Source of the DNA: Flavobacterium sp. KMS
GTDB lineage: Bacteria; Bacteroidota; Bacteroidia; Flavobacteriales; Flavobacteriaceae
DNA length: 64,000 bases
Direction: 5' to 3'
Assembly: GCF_000813005.1 (NCBI RefSeq)
Contig: NZ_JSYP01000014.1
Span: 62,001-126,000, forward strand
Made by a program: the position numbers and the translations under genes. Positions 25,565-32,770 of this stretch are shown here, in pieces. Each line of letters starts with the position of its first letter. The first letter of the stretch is position 1. The notes beneath the pieces were generated by a model that worked only from the letters and a program-made list of their open reading frames with translations, searched no databases and had not been told where the DNA came from.

Positions 25565-25595
25565 TAAAAAAACTCCATTATTTCTAATGGAGTTT
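25565..25595 (-). terminator. Terminator of tRNA-Val copy 1
   Basis: AAACTCCATTA (25570-25580) pairs with TAATGGAGTTT (25585-25595); read on the minus strand a run of seven T follows. It lies right after the 3' end of the tRNA. Confidence 0.85.
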
Positions 25596-25597
25596 CT

Positions 25598-25675
25598 TGG
25601 TGGGCGATGAGGGGTTCGAACCCCCGACCCCCTCGGTGTAAACGAGGTGCTCTGAACCAGCTGAGCTAATCGCCC
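25598..25675 (-). tRNA. tRNA-Val (anticodon TAC), CCA encoded
   Basis: Minus strand begins GGGCGATTAGCTCAGCTGG, has the anticodon loop TTTACAC in stem CTCG/CGAG giving anticodon TAC, the T-arm GGGGGTTCGAACCCC, and acceptor end ATCGCCCA followed by an encoded CCA. Acceptor stem GGGCGAT pairs fully with ATCGCCC. Without CCA the gene is 25601-25675. A second identical body lies at 29263-29337 without encoded CCA. Confidence 0.96.
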
Positions 25676-25713
25676 TATTTTACTAGGTTGCTATCGTTAT
25701 CTGATTGCGAGTG

Positions 25714-25743
25714 CAAATATACAGTTAGATTTCGTATTTGCAA
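25714..25743 (-). promoter_or_regulatory. Promoter of tRNA-Val copy 1
   Basis: On the minus strand TTGC (25743-25740) and TATATTTG (25721-25714) are separated by 18 bases, an ideal Bacteroidota -33/-7 pair, 38 bases upstream of the tRNA 5' end. Confidence 0.8.
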
Positions 25744-25943
25744 GCCTTTTTTTTAAATAATTTAAAAAAGTTCCACTCTACACTGCTTACTTATCTTATT
25801 TGTAAGTCAGTAGACTTTTTACAAAAGACAAGTTTTTTTTTAAAATTCAATGTTTTAAAACTGCTTTTTTATTTTCTAAAACAAAGCACTATCAAAAACA
25901 ATCAAATGACGTAATACAAATGCCAAAATAAAATTGAAAAATG

Positions 25944-26888
25944 TCATAAGTATTCAGAAATATCAATCCAGACAATACTATTATAAGCATCTCCAGGAGA
26001 TACTGCACTAAAAATTAGTCGACTACCATCAGGAAAGAATTTTGGATGCTGCGCATTGAGCTTAACTTTTGAATCAGTCAGCTGGACAGGAGGATTTTCA
26101 GGCTTACTTAAATTAAATAAATAGATTGCATAGCCCTCATCTCTATTGCTCTCGAAAGCAATATAGTTTCCATCAGGCGATATAGCAGGAGCCCTTCCTT
26201 GAAAATGCTTATCGATCGGTTTTAAATTTGCTGAACGCTCCATAGGTATCGATAAAAATTCATTCCCGTCCTCGACATTAAGGAAAATATAGTTATCCTC
26301 CTGATTATAACTACCGCTAGATGAAGACTGGCCAGCAAATGCTATTGATCTTGGTTTATTTGGGAAAACAGCAGGCATACCGCCTAACATCATATTGTTA
26401 TTAGTATCCTTACCGTTCATGTTGGTAATAACAATATTACCGTCAATATCTAATAATGTACTGTGCGGTTTTGGCTGTTTATTGTTCATCACAACGAAAC
26501 CTTTAAATGTTGGATCGATAGCCCATTGCGGATAAATACAACTCGTTGTATTTTTAATCTGTTTCAAGTTATTACCTCTGGCATCAACTGTCCAAACAGT
26601 AACCTTTTTCTCATATTCTAAATTCAAAACTATGTTATCACCAGACCAATCAGGTCTGGTTTGTTGGAGAGAATCACAGTTATTAAGAAAAAGTTGCGAA
26701 GAAGGATTTTTTAGATCATTGACAATAAAGAGCTGGGTGGCCGACGGCTCCATTTCAATATTGAATGATGTTCGTTCAAATACTACGGCTTCACCGTCCG
26801 GACCAATTGCTGGCCGGTAGTCATTAAAAAAACTATTTATACCGCCTTTCTCAAATGTAACCCAATTTAGTGCCGGATAATTGCTCAT
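25944..26888 (-). CDS. TolB-like beta-propeller (PD40 repeat) protein, no signal peptide
   Basis: 314 residues made of WD40-like PD40 blades. The typical unit ISPDGNYIAFESNRDEGYAI (about 245-265) appears, as does FPDGSRLIFSAVSPGD near the C-terminus and an imperfect one at the start (AIGPDGEAVVFER). Unlike TolB and most relatives it has no signal peptide: the chain begins MSNYPALNW, so it would stay in the cytoplasm unless exported another way. About six blades fit the length. A ligand or partner is unknown. It lies inside the segment bracketed by the tRNA-Val repeats. Confidence 0.78.
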   Translation of the reverse strand: MSNYPALNWVTFEKGGINSFFNDYRPAIGPDGEAVVFERTSFNIEMEPSATQLFIVNDLKNPSSQLFLNNCDSLQQTRPDWSGDNIVLNLEYEKKVTVWTVDARGNNLKQIKNTTSCIYPQWAIDPTFKGFVVMNNKQPKPHSTLLDIDGNIVITNMNGKDTNNNMMLGGMPAVFPNKPRSIAFAGQSSSSGSYNQEDNYIFLNVEDGNEFLSIPMERSANLKPIDKHFQGRAPAISPDGNYIAFESNRDEGYAIYLFNLSKPENPPVQLTDSKVKLNAQHPKFFPDGSRLIFSAVSPGDAYNSIVWIDISEYL

Positions 26889-27185
26889 AATTTGATGGTG
26901 TTATTGATTAAACAATTAGACTTTACATTCATCAAAACCAGACAAATTCCTTAAAATACTAATATTCAAACAAATAAATATTGTAGAATTTATAAAATAT
27001 GAATATTTTATGTCCTATCTAAGTTGTCAATAATCTACAAACTATACTATTAAGATATGATTGCTACAGTTTCAAAAATAAATTATAAAGTACTCAAAAC
27101 TAGTATATTTTAATTCTCACACTATAAGTAAAAATACGTGATTTTAATAAATGAGTATAAATATTTAGTTTTTTATACTGTAATA

Positions 27186-27821
27186 CTATACCTTCTTCTT
27201 CGCAATTAATATTGTATGAATCTCAATTTCGGTTTCTGATTTCTTATATTCTACTTTGAATGTTTGAAGTTCTTCAAATTTATTTTTAGCAAATTGCGTT
27301 TTTAAATCGTCTAAATTATAAAAATAGAAATAAACTCTATCACCACTACTCCCAACTTGAAAGCCAGATTTACTCGGATCGCCCTCTACAAAACTCATAT
27401 AAATCAGTCCATTTTCATTCAATAGATTATAACAATCACTGATAAGTTTTTGACTATCTAACTGAGACAAATACGGCAAACAAAAGCCACAAACTATTCC
27501 GTCAAATTTTGTTTTGATTTCGTCAATATATCTACTGTCCATTACAGCAAAACTTGCTGTTGGATTACTTTTACCTGCAAGTTCTATCATATTTGGTGCG
27601 ATATCTATCCCGAAAATATCAAAGTCTGGCCTTTTTGACAATAAATACTTTGTAATATTCCCCGGCCCACAACCTATTTCTAAAATTTTTGGATTTGCTT
27701 TATCAAATGAACTGCATACAAAATCATAAGTGTCATTATACAAATCTAAGTCCATAAACTTATCTTGATATAATGATGCAATTTTGTTCCAAGTTTCAAA
27801 TGTTTCTTTATAGCTATCCAT
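27186..27821 (-). CDS. Class I SAM-dependent methyltransferase
   Basis: 211 residues. SAM-binding motif I is ILEIGCGPGNITKYL (about 45-59), motif II follows as FGIDIAPNMIELA with the acidic residue D73, and the post-motif DGIVCGFCLPYLS lies near 105-118. The fold is the usual Rossmann-like class I domain with a short helical N-terminus. The substrate is not readable; the set is closest to small-molecule methyltransferases. It lies 31 bases after the propeller gene start region in the same strand, so both could share a transcript. Confidence 0.87.
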   Translation of the reverse strand: MDSYKETFETWNKIASLYQDKFMDLDLYNDTYDFVCSSFDKANPKILEIGCGPGNITKYLLSKRPDFDIFGIDIAPNMIELAGKSNPTASFAVMDSRYIDEIKTKFDGIVCGFCLPYLSQLDSQKLISDCYNLLNENGLIYMSFVEGDPSKSGFQVGSSGDRVYFYFYNLDDLKTQFAKNKFEELQTFKVEYKKSETEIEIHTILIAKKKV

Positions 27822-27851
27822 ACTTTTGTAGTTCTTAAAATGGCGTAAATA

Positions 27852-28892
27852 TTATTTCTGATTGTCTTTATTTTTAAAGTCCGTGACGGTCTTTCCATCA
27901 TAACGATACACTCCGTTCATAGATCCAAACCAAATATTCCCATCACGAGTTTCTAAAATACCAAAAAGACCGTTTCCTCCTGATTTAATTTCGGTTACAG
28001 TAGGCTTTTTATCAGATAAAGACTTTCCATCATACCTAAAAAGTGCCCAAACCTGACTATTGTCCCTTTGCGAACTAGTCCAAATATTACCTTTTTCATC
28101 CTCAAGTATATAGCCAACAAAATTCTTCGTGAAACACATAAATGTATTGCCATCATAGCACCAAAGACCATCGAACCCACCAAGCCAGATATTTCCCTTT
28201 TTATCTTCAATTAAAGAACGAACATTTTTAAAAGGTTTGTCGTTATGCGTGAAAACAGAAAATGTTTTTCCATCATAAGTAAAGGTGTTACCTCTTGTAG
28301 CAAACCAGAACTTGCCTTTTTTGTCTTCGATAATAGAATTAACTTCATAAGGACATCTATTCGGAAAAGTTTTCCCTGTCCGATCCTCATTCATGCTATT
28401 CCCATCTATGATGTAATTTCGAAAGGACTTCCCATCGTAACGGCTTGCTCCTCCGGAAACACCAAACCAAATGTTGCCTTTTTTATCTTCATAAATACTT
28501 GTAACTTCATTATTAAGAAGACCTTCCTTAGTTGTGAAATTCTGAAAGGTTTTCCCGTCGTAATAATAAACACCTGAACCTATAGAACCGAACCACAAGT
28601 TTCCTTTTCTATCTTCTAAAATAGAAAAAAAGCGAGCCGAAATCACCTTACTTGTAATGTTGGTAAAAGACTTTCCATCGTACCGAAAAATACCAGTAAA
28701 TGTAGCAATTCAAATATTATTCTTTCTGTCCTGTATAATATTTCGACTTATCCATTGAGGTCCATAGGAAGTAATTACATCCTCGGTTTTGGAGTGGATA
28801 ATAATTCCCCCACTTTCTGTTTTGTTTTGTCGACAAGAGGTGTAAAGAAAAAGTATAAATAGCAAAGTACAAACCTGTAAGTATTTCTTCAT
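27852..28892 (-). pseudogene. Two-component-regulator-type propeller lipoprotein, broken by one TGA
   Basis: The frame from ATG 28892 to the stop at 27852 is 347 codons and continuous except for a TGA at 28712-28710 (codon 61). Upstream is a lipoprotein signal (LFILFLYTSC, Cys near 20) and the first blade; downstream the blades continue without shift: six or seven units of the type SIIEDKKGKFWFATRGN with YDGKTF, as in the sensor propellers of hybrid two-component systems. At the stop, homologous blades have Trp (N-I-W), so TGG to TGA is the likely change. No kinase or DNA-binding part follows, so the intact form would be a free-standing lipid-anchored propeller. It could also be a sequencing error. 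Confidence 0.78.
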
Positions 28893-29056
28893 TGTGTCTG
28901 ATATTCGTTCAGATTATATTTTATACTAATATAAAAACAATTCTTAATAAATTATCAAATGACTTTTAGTTTACCAGATACTATCATAAATATGCATTTT
29001 GGAAGTTTTACTACTTTCTGATGGATCAAAAAAAAGTTGTCGCAAGAAAAAGCCAT

Positions 29057-29094
29057 AAAAAAAGCTCCAAATCAGTGATTTGAAGCTTTTTATT
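29057..29094 (-). terminator. Terminator of tRNA-Arg
   Basis: Minus-strand stem AAAGCTTCAAATCA with TGATTTGGAGCTTT (one G-T pair) followed by T-run; it begins directly beyond the 3' end of tRNA-Arg. Confidence 0.8.
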
Positions 29095-29097
29095 TTG

Positions 29098-29171
29098 TGA
29101 CCTCGACTGGATTCAAACCAGTAACCTCTTGAGCCGTAATCAAGTGCGCTATTCAGTTGCGCCACGAGGCC
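29098..29171 (-). tRNA. tRNA-Arg (anticodon ACG)
   Basis: Minus strand begins GGCCTCGTGGCGCAACTGAA, anticodon stem-loop CTTGATTACGGCTCAAG gives anticodon ACG, T-arm ACTGGTTTGAATCCAGT, and acceptor end CGAGGTCA. GGCCTCG pairs with CGAGGTC. CCA is not encoded. 74 bases. It lies about 90 bases from tRNA-Val copy 2 and may be part of the same tRNA cluster. Confidence 0.95.
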
Positions 29172-29230
29172 GATTGTGCAAATTTGCAATCCATACCCCA
29201 ACAGTAAAGTACAAGTGGGGAAAGACATAA

Positions 29231-29260
29231 AAAAACTCCAATATTACTAATGGAGTTTTT
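29231..29260 (-). terminator. Terminator of tRNA-Val copy 2
   Basis: AAAAACTCCA (29231-29240) pairs with TGGAGTTTTT (29251-29260); on the minus strand a T-run follows. Confidence 0.82.
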
Positions 29261-29262
29261 AG

Positions 29263-29337
29263 TGGGCGATGAGGGGTTCGAACCCCCGACCCCCTCGGTG
29301 TAAACGAGGTGCTCTGAACCAGCTGAGCTAATCGCCC
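29263..29337 (-). tRNA. tRNA-Val (anticodon TAC), CCA not encoded
   Basis: Body identical to the tRNA-Val at 25601-25675: GGGCGAT acceptor start, anticodon TAC, GGGGGTTCGAACCCC T-arm, ATCGCCCA end. The three bases after the discriminator read CTA instead of CCA, so this copy needs tRNA nucleotidyltransferase for its 3' end. Confidence 0.96.
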
Positions 29338-29375
29338 TATTTTACTAGGTTGCTATCGTTATCTGATTGCGAGTG

Positions 29376-29405
29376 CAAATATACAGTTAGATTTCATATT
29401 CGCAA
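29376..29405 (-). promoter_or_regulatory. Promoter of tRNA-Val copy 2
   Basis: Minus-strand TTGC (29405-29402) and TATATTTG (29383-29376) with an 18-base spacer, the same as for copy 1. Confidence 0.8.
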
Positions 29406-29489
29406 GCCTTTTTTTTAAATAAATTTAAAGTTTTTTTTACTCTACTCTTTTGCAGCGTTTTAATTACGCGATGAAATGCTACATTTCTT

Positions 29490-29519
29490 TTGTAGTAACT
29501 TGGTATAGTCATACATTTG
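29490..29519 (+). promoter_or_regulatory. Promoter of the ABC transporter gene
   Basis: TTG (29490-29492) and TACATTTG (29512-29519) with a 19-base spacer, a full Bacteroidota promoter, 19 bases upstream of the start codon. Confidence 0.7.
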
Positions 29520-29538
29520 CATTTATAAATACTATACA

Positions 29539-31326
29539 ATGGCAAGATTCAAAGAAAATGATTTACCAAAATCAAAAATAACCGCTACTTCACTCAATAA
29601 AGCAACCATAATATTTAAATACGCAGGAAAACACCAATGGAAATTTTATGTAGGATTGGTCTTCTTACTCTTTACAGGAGCAACTGCCCTAGCCTTTCCT
29701 AAATTAATGGGAATGCTAATAGATTGTGTTAAGAACAAAGACAATTCTGAGGCTAATATGATTGCGCTAGGATTAGTCGTTATCCTTTTTTTACAATCAA
29801 TATGTTCATTCTTCAGATTATCATTATTTGTAAATTTTACCGAAAATACGCTGGCAAATCTTCGTTCGGCACTTTACAGTAATTTAGTAAAACTACCAAT
29901 GTCGTTCTTTTCTCAAAAACGAGTAGGAGAATTAAATAGTCGTATAAGCGCCGATATTACTCAGATACAAGACACATTAACTTCTACAATTGCCGAGTTT
30001 TTACGTCAGTTTATATTAATTATAGGAGGAGTTATTTTATTGGCTACCGAGAGCTTAAAACTAACTTTATTAATGCTGTCTGTAGTTCCGCTTGTGGCAA
30101 TTGCAGCAGTTATTTTTGGTCGTTTTATTCGTAAATATTCTAAAAAAGTACAAGATCAGGTTGCCGAAAGTCAGGTAATTGTCGAGGAAACCATGCAAGG
30201 AATTAGCATTGTAAAAGCTTTTGCTAACGAATGGTACGAAATTGCACGTTATAACGGGAAAATTAAAGAAGTAGTAAAATTAGCCATCAAAGGTGGTAAA
30301 TACCGTGGTTACTTTGCTTCTTTTATCATCTTCTGTCTGTTTGGAGCAATTGTAGCAGTAGTTTGGTATGGTGTACGATTGAGTATTGCTGGCGAAATGA
30401 GTGTAGGGCAATTAATATCGTTTGTACTCTACTCTACTTTTGTTGGAGCTTCTTTTGGTGGAATCGCCGAATTATATGCGCAAATCCAAAAAGCTATTGG
30501 AGCAACCGAGCGTGTTTTTGAATTATTAGACGAACACCCTGAGAAAATAAACTCACACCAAAATTCGACTGCAATCGAAAAAATACAAGGAAATGTTACT
30601 TTCAAAAACGTACAATTTAGCTATCCGTCAAGAAAAGAAATCAAGGTTTTAAAAGATGTAAATTTCACTGCTAAATTCGGTCAGAAAATTGCAATTGTTG
30701 GGCCAAGTGGAGCCGGAAAATCGACAATCTCATCTTTATTATTACGTTTTTATGATATTGATGCTGGAGAAATAATTGTAGACGGAAAAAACATCTACGA
30801 TTACGATCTAGAAAATCTAAGAGGAAACATGAGTATTGTACCTCAAGATGTTATCTTATTTGGTGGAACCATCAGAGAAAACATCGCTTATGGTAAACCA
30901 GACGCAACCGAAGAAGAAATTTTAATAGCAGCCAGACAAGCTAATGCGTTTAATTTTATTGAAGGTTTCCCTGAAAAATTCGACACTTTGGTTGGAGAAA
31001 GAGGAATTAAACTTTCTGGTGGTCAGCGTCAGCGAATAGCCATTGCACGTGCATTACTTAAAAACCCAAGTATCTTAATTCTTGATGAAGCAACATCATC
31101 ATTAGATAGCGAGAGCGAAAAACTAGTACAAGAAGCATTAGAGATTTTAATGCAAGGAAGAACAAGTATAATCATTGCTCATCGCCTTTCAACGATTCGT
31201 AGTGCCGACCAAATTTTGGTTCTTGATAACGGTATTATTTCAGAACAAGGAACACACCAGGAATTAATTGCGTTAGAAAACGGAACATATAAAAACTTAA
31301 GCAACTTACAATTTAGTAATTCTTAA
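29539..31326 (+). CDS. ABC transporter, fused permease and ATPase (exporter half-transporter)
   Basis: 595 residues. Residues 1-310 are the type I exporter membrane domain with six segments (first near 35-55). From about 345 follows the ATPase: Walker A GPSGAGKST at 388-396, signature LSGGQRQR near 493, Walker B ILILDEATSSLD near 515, and H-loop IIAHRLST near 550. Such half-transporters work as homodimers in the inner membrane and export lipids, peptides or drugs (MsbA/BmrA-like). The substrate is not given by the sequence. It has its own promoter and a bidirectional terminator downstream. Length and motifs are complete. Confidence 0.93.
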   Translation: MARFKENDLPKSKITATSLNKATIIFKYAGKHQWKFYVGLVFLLFTGATALAFPKLMGMLIDCVKNKDNSEANMIALGLVVILFLQSICSFFRLSLFVNFTENTLANLRSALYSNLVKLPMSFFSQKRVGELNSRISADITQIQDTLTSTIAEFLRQFILIIGGVILLATESLKLTLLMLSVVPLVAIAAVIFGRFIRKYSKKVQDQVAESQVIVEETMQGISIVKAFANEWYEIARYNGKIKEVVKLAIKGGKYRGYFASFIIFCLFGAIVAVVWYGVRLSIAGEMSVGQLISFVLYSTFVGASFGGIAELYAQIQKAIGATERVFELLDEHPEKINSHQNSTAIEKIQGNVTFKNVQFSYPSRKEIKVLKDVNFTAKFGQKIAIVGPSGAGKSTISSLLLRFYDIDAGEIIVDGKNIYDYDLENLRGNMSIVPQDVILFGGTIRENIAYGKPDATEEEILIAARQANAFNFIEGFPEKFDTLVGERGIKLSGGQRQRIAIARALLKNPSILILDEATSSLDSESEKLVQEALEILMQGRTSIIIAHRLSTIRSADQILVLDNGIISEQGTHQELIALENGTYKNLSNLQFSNS

Positions 31327-31360
31327 GTTTTAAAGATGAAATCTGGAAAGTAAAATCAAA

Positions 31361-31392
31361 AAAAAACTCCAATTTTCATTGGAGTTTTTTTT
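31361..31392 (+). terminator. Bidirectional terminator between ABC gene and putA-type gene
   Basis: AAAAAACTCCAAT (31361-31373) pairs with ATTGGAGTTTTTT (31378-31390) around a four-base loop. T-runs on both strands serve the two convergent genes. Confidence 0.85.
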
Positions 31393-31422
31393 ATGATTAC
31401 TGAAAACTGAGACTAAAATCTA

Positions 31423-32589
31423 CTATCCTTTTCTTCTCTTACGCTCTGTTTTTAAAAGCTCAAGTTCTCTATTAGTTTGTCCCGCAACCGAAGTGTTTTC
31501 TTCCGCTCGACGGATAAGGTAAGGCATAACGTCTTTTACAGGTCCAAATGGCAAGTATTTAGCAACATTATAGCCGTTTTCAGCAAGGTTGTAGCTAATA
31601 TTATCACTCATACCGTATAACTGACCAAAACAAATTCTGTGGTCGTTACTTTTAATTCCTCTTTCCTGCATCAATTGCATTAAAGTATAAGAACTGTTCT
31701 CGTTATGTGTTCCCGCAAAAATAGACATAGTTTCTAAATGCGCTAACATATATAAAACTGCTGCATCGTAATTGATATCCGTAGCTTCTTTTGATTCACA
31801 AATTGGAGAAGGATAATTTTTCTCTTCTGCTCTTTTGTTTTCTTTTTCCATGTAAGCACCACGAACTAGTTTCATACCAATGAAAAAACCTTCTGTTTTA
31901 GCTTGTTCATGCAATTTTTTCAAATAATCCAAACGATCCCAACGGTACATTTGTAATGTATTGAATATAATTGTTTTCTCTTTATTATACTTACGCATCA
32001 TTTCAGTAACCAATTCATCGGCTGCATCTTGCATCCAGCTTTCTTCAGCATCAATAAGTAAAGCCACATCATTTTTATGCGCTTCCTTACATACAATATC
32101 AAAACGCTCTACTACTCTATTCCATTCCGCTTGTTCAGCAGCGTTTAAAGTTTGTTTCTCTCCTAATTTTTCATACAATTCAAAACGCCCCAAACCTGTT
32201 GGTTTAAAAACCGCAAACGGGATTGCTTCACGTTCTTTGGCAAACTCAATTGTTTTTAAAGTCATTTTTAAAGCAGCATCAAATTGCTCCTCTTCTTCTT
32301 TCCCTTCTACTGAATAATCTAATACCGAACAAACACCTTTAGTGTACATTTTATCAACAACAGTAATACAATCGTTCTCGTTTACACCACCACAAAAATG
32401 GTCGAAAACTGTAGCACGAATTAATTTTTCTACTGGTAAATTTGCTTTTAAAGCAAAGTTAGTTACAGCCGTTCCTATGCGAACTAAAGGCTGATTAGCA
32501 ATCATTTTAAAAAGAAAATAAGCTCTTTCAAGTTCTGTATCACTTTTTAACGAAAATGCAACTTGTGTATTATTAAATATTTTTTCCAT
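31423..32589 (-). CDS. putA: Proline dehydrogenase
   Basis: 388 residues, the stand-alone PRODH domain (TIM barrel with FAD). Seen motifs: the lysine strand IPFAVFKPTGLGRF (about 122-135), LLIDAEESWMQD (about 182-193), GMKLVRGAYMEKENKRAEE (about 237-255), the C-terminal loop FGQLYGMSDNISYNL and PYLIRRAEEN. The last carries the tandem Arg residues that bind the proline carboxylate. It converts L-proline to pyrroline-5-carboxylate, passing electrons to quinone. In Flavobacteria this enzyme is separate from P5C dehydrogenase, as here. The gene is alone and has its own -7 box upstream. Confidence 0.93.
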   Translation of the reverse strand: MEKIFNNTQVAFSLKSDTELERAYFLFKMIANQPLVRIGTAVTNFALKANLPVEKLIRATVFDHFCGGVNENDCITVVDKMYTKGVCSVLDYSVEGKEEEEQFDAALKMTLKTIEFAKEREAIPFAVFKPTGLGRFELYEKLGEKQTLNAAEQAEWNRVVERFDIVCKEAHKNDVALLIDAEESWMQDAADELVTEMMRKYNKEKTIIFNTLQMYRWDRLDYLKKLHEQAKTEGFFIGMKLVRGAYMEKENKRAEEKNYPSPICESKEATDINYDAAVLYMLAHLETMSIFAGTHNENSSYTLMQLMQERGIKSNDHRICFGQLYGMSDNISYNLAENGYNVAKYLPFGPVKDVMPYLIRRAEENTSVAGQTNRELELLKTERKRRKG

Positions 32590-32608
32590 TATTAGGGATT
32601 TTTTTGTG

Positions 32609-32616
32609 CAAATATA
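32609..32616 (-). promoter_or_regulatory. -7 box TATATTTG of proline dehydrogenase gene
   Basis: Minus-strand TATATTTG, 20 bases upstream of the putA start codon. No good -33 TTG at the usual distance. Confidence 0.55.
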
Positions 32617-32726
32617 GAGAGAGTTTGAATACTTTTTTTGTTAAAAATTCATTATTTCACATTATTAAATGCCTAAAACAAATAAAAACAAGCTAAAAAT
32701 GTAAATTTTCACTTAATAAAAAAAGC

Positions 32727-32734
32727 TATATTTG
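32727..32734 (+). promoter_or_regulatory. -7 box TATATTTG of O-antigen ligase gene
   Basis: Exact TAnnTTTG match, 36 bases upstream of the O-antigen ligase start; the -33 region is weak. Confidence 0.5.
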
Positions 32735-32770
32735 TTAAAGAAAAAATATTAATCGATAAAATGTTTTCTT

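Larger units (their letters stand above)
25559..25760. repeat. ~200-bp direct repeat, copy 1 (tRNA-Val unit)
   Basis: From AAGACATAAAAAAACTCC through the terminator, the tRNA-Val gene and its promoter to the T-rich end (GCAAGCCTTTTTTTTAAATAA), this stretch is repeated almost base for base at 29222-29424 in the same orientation. The tRNA bodies are identical; differences are a few bases in the terminator loop, the CCA end and the outer promoter flank. The two copies bracket about 3.5 kb. Confidence 0.85.
29222..29424. repeat. ~200-bp direct repeat, copy 2 (tRNA-Val unit)
   Basis: Second copy of the element at 25559-25760, same orientation, containing terminator, identical tRNA body and the promoter. 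It differs in a few bases: two in the terminator loop, the CCA-coding bases (TAG instead of TGG on the plus strand), and two in the outer promoter flank. Confidence 0.85.

Noticed and set aside
28971..29228. 85-codon minus-strand ORF around the tRNA-Arg gene
   Set aside because: It reads through the tRNA-Arg gene and its terminator, so it is a by-product of RNA sequence.
25559..29424. Segment between tRNA-Val repeats read as an integrated phage or ICE
   Set aside because: No integrase, excisionase, portal, relaxase or replication gene is present, and the content is only three protein genes and a tRNA.
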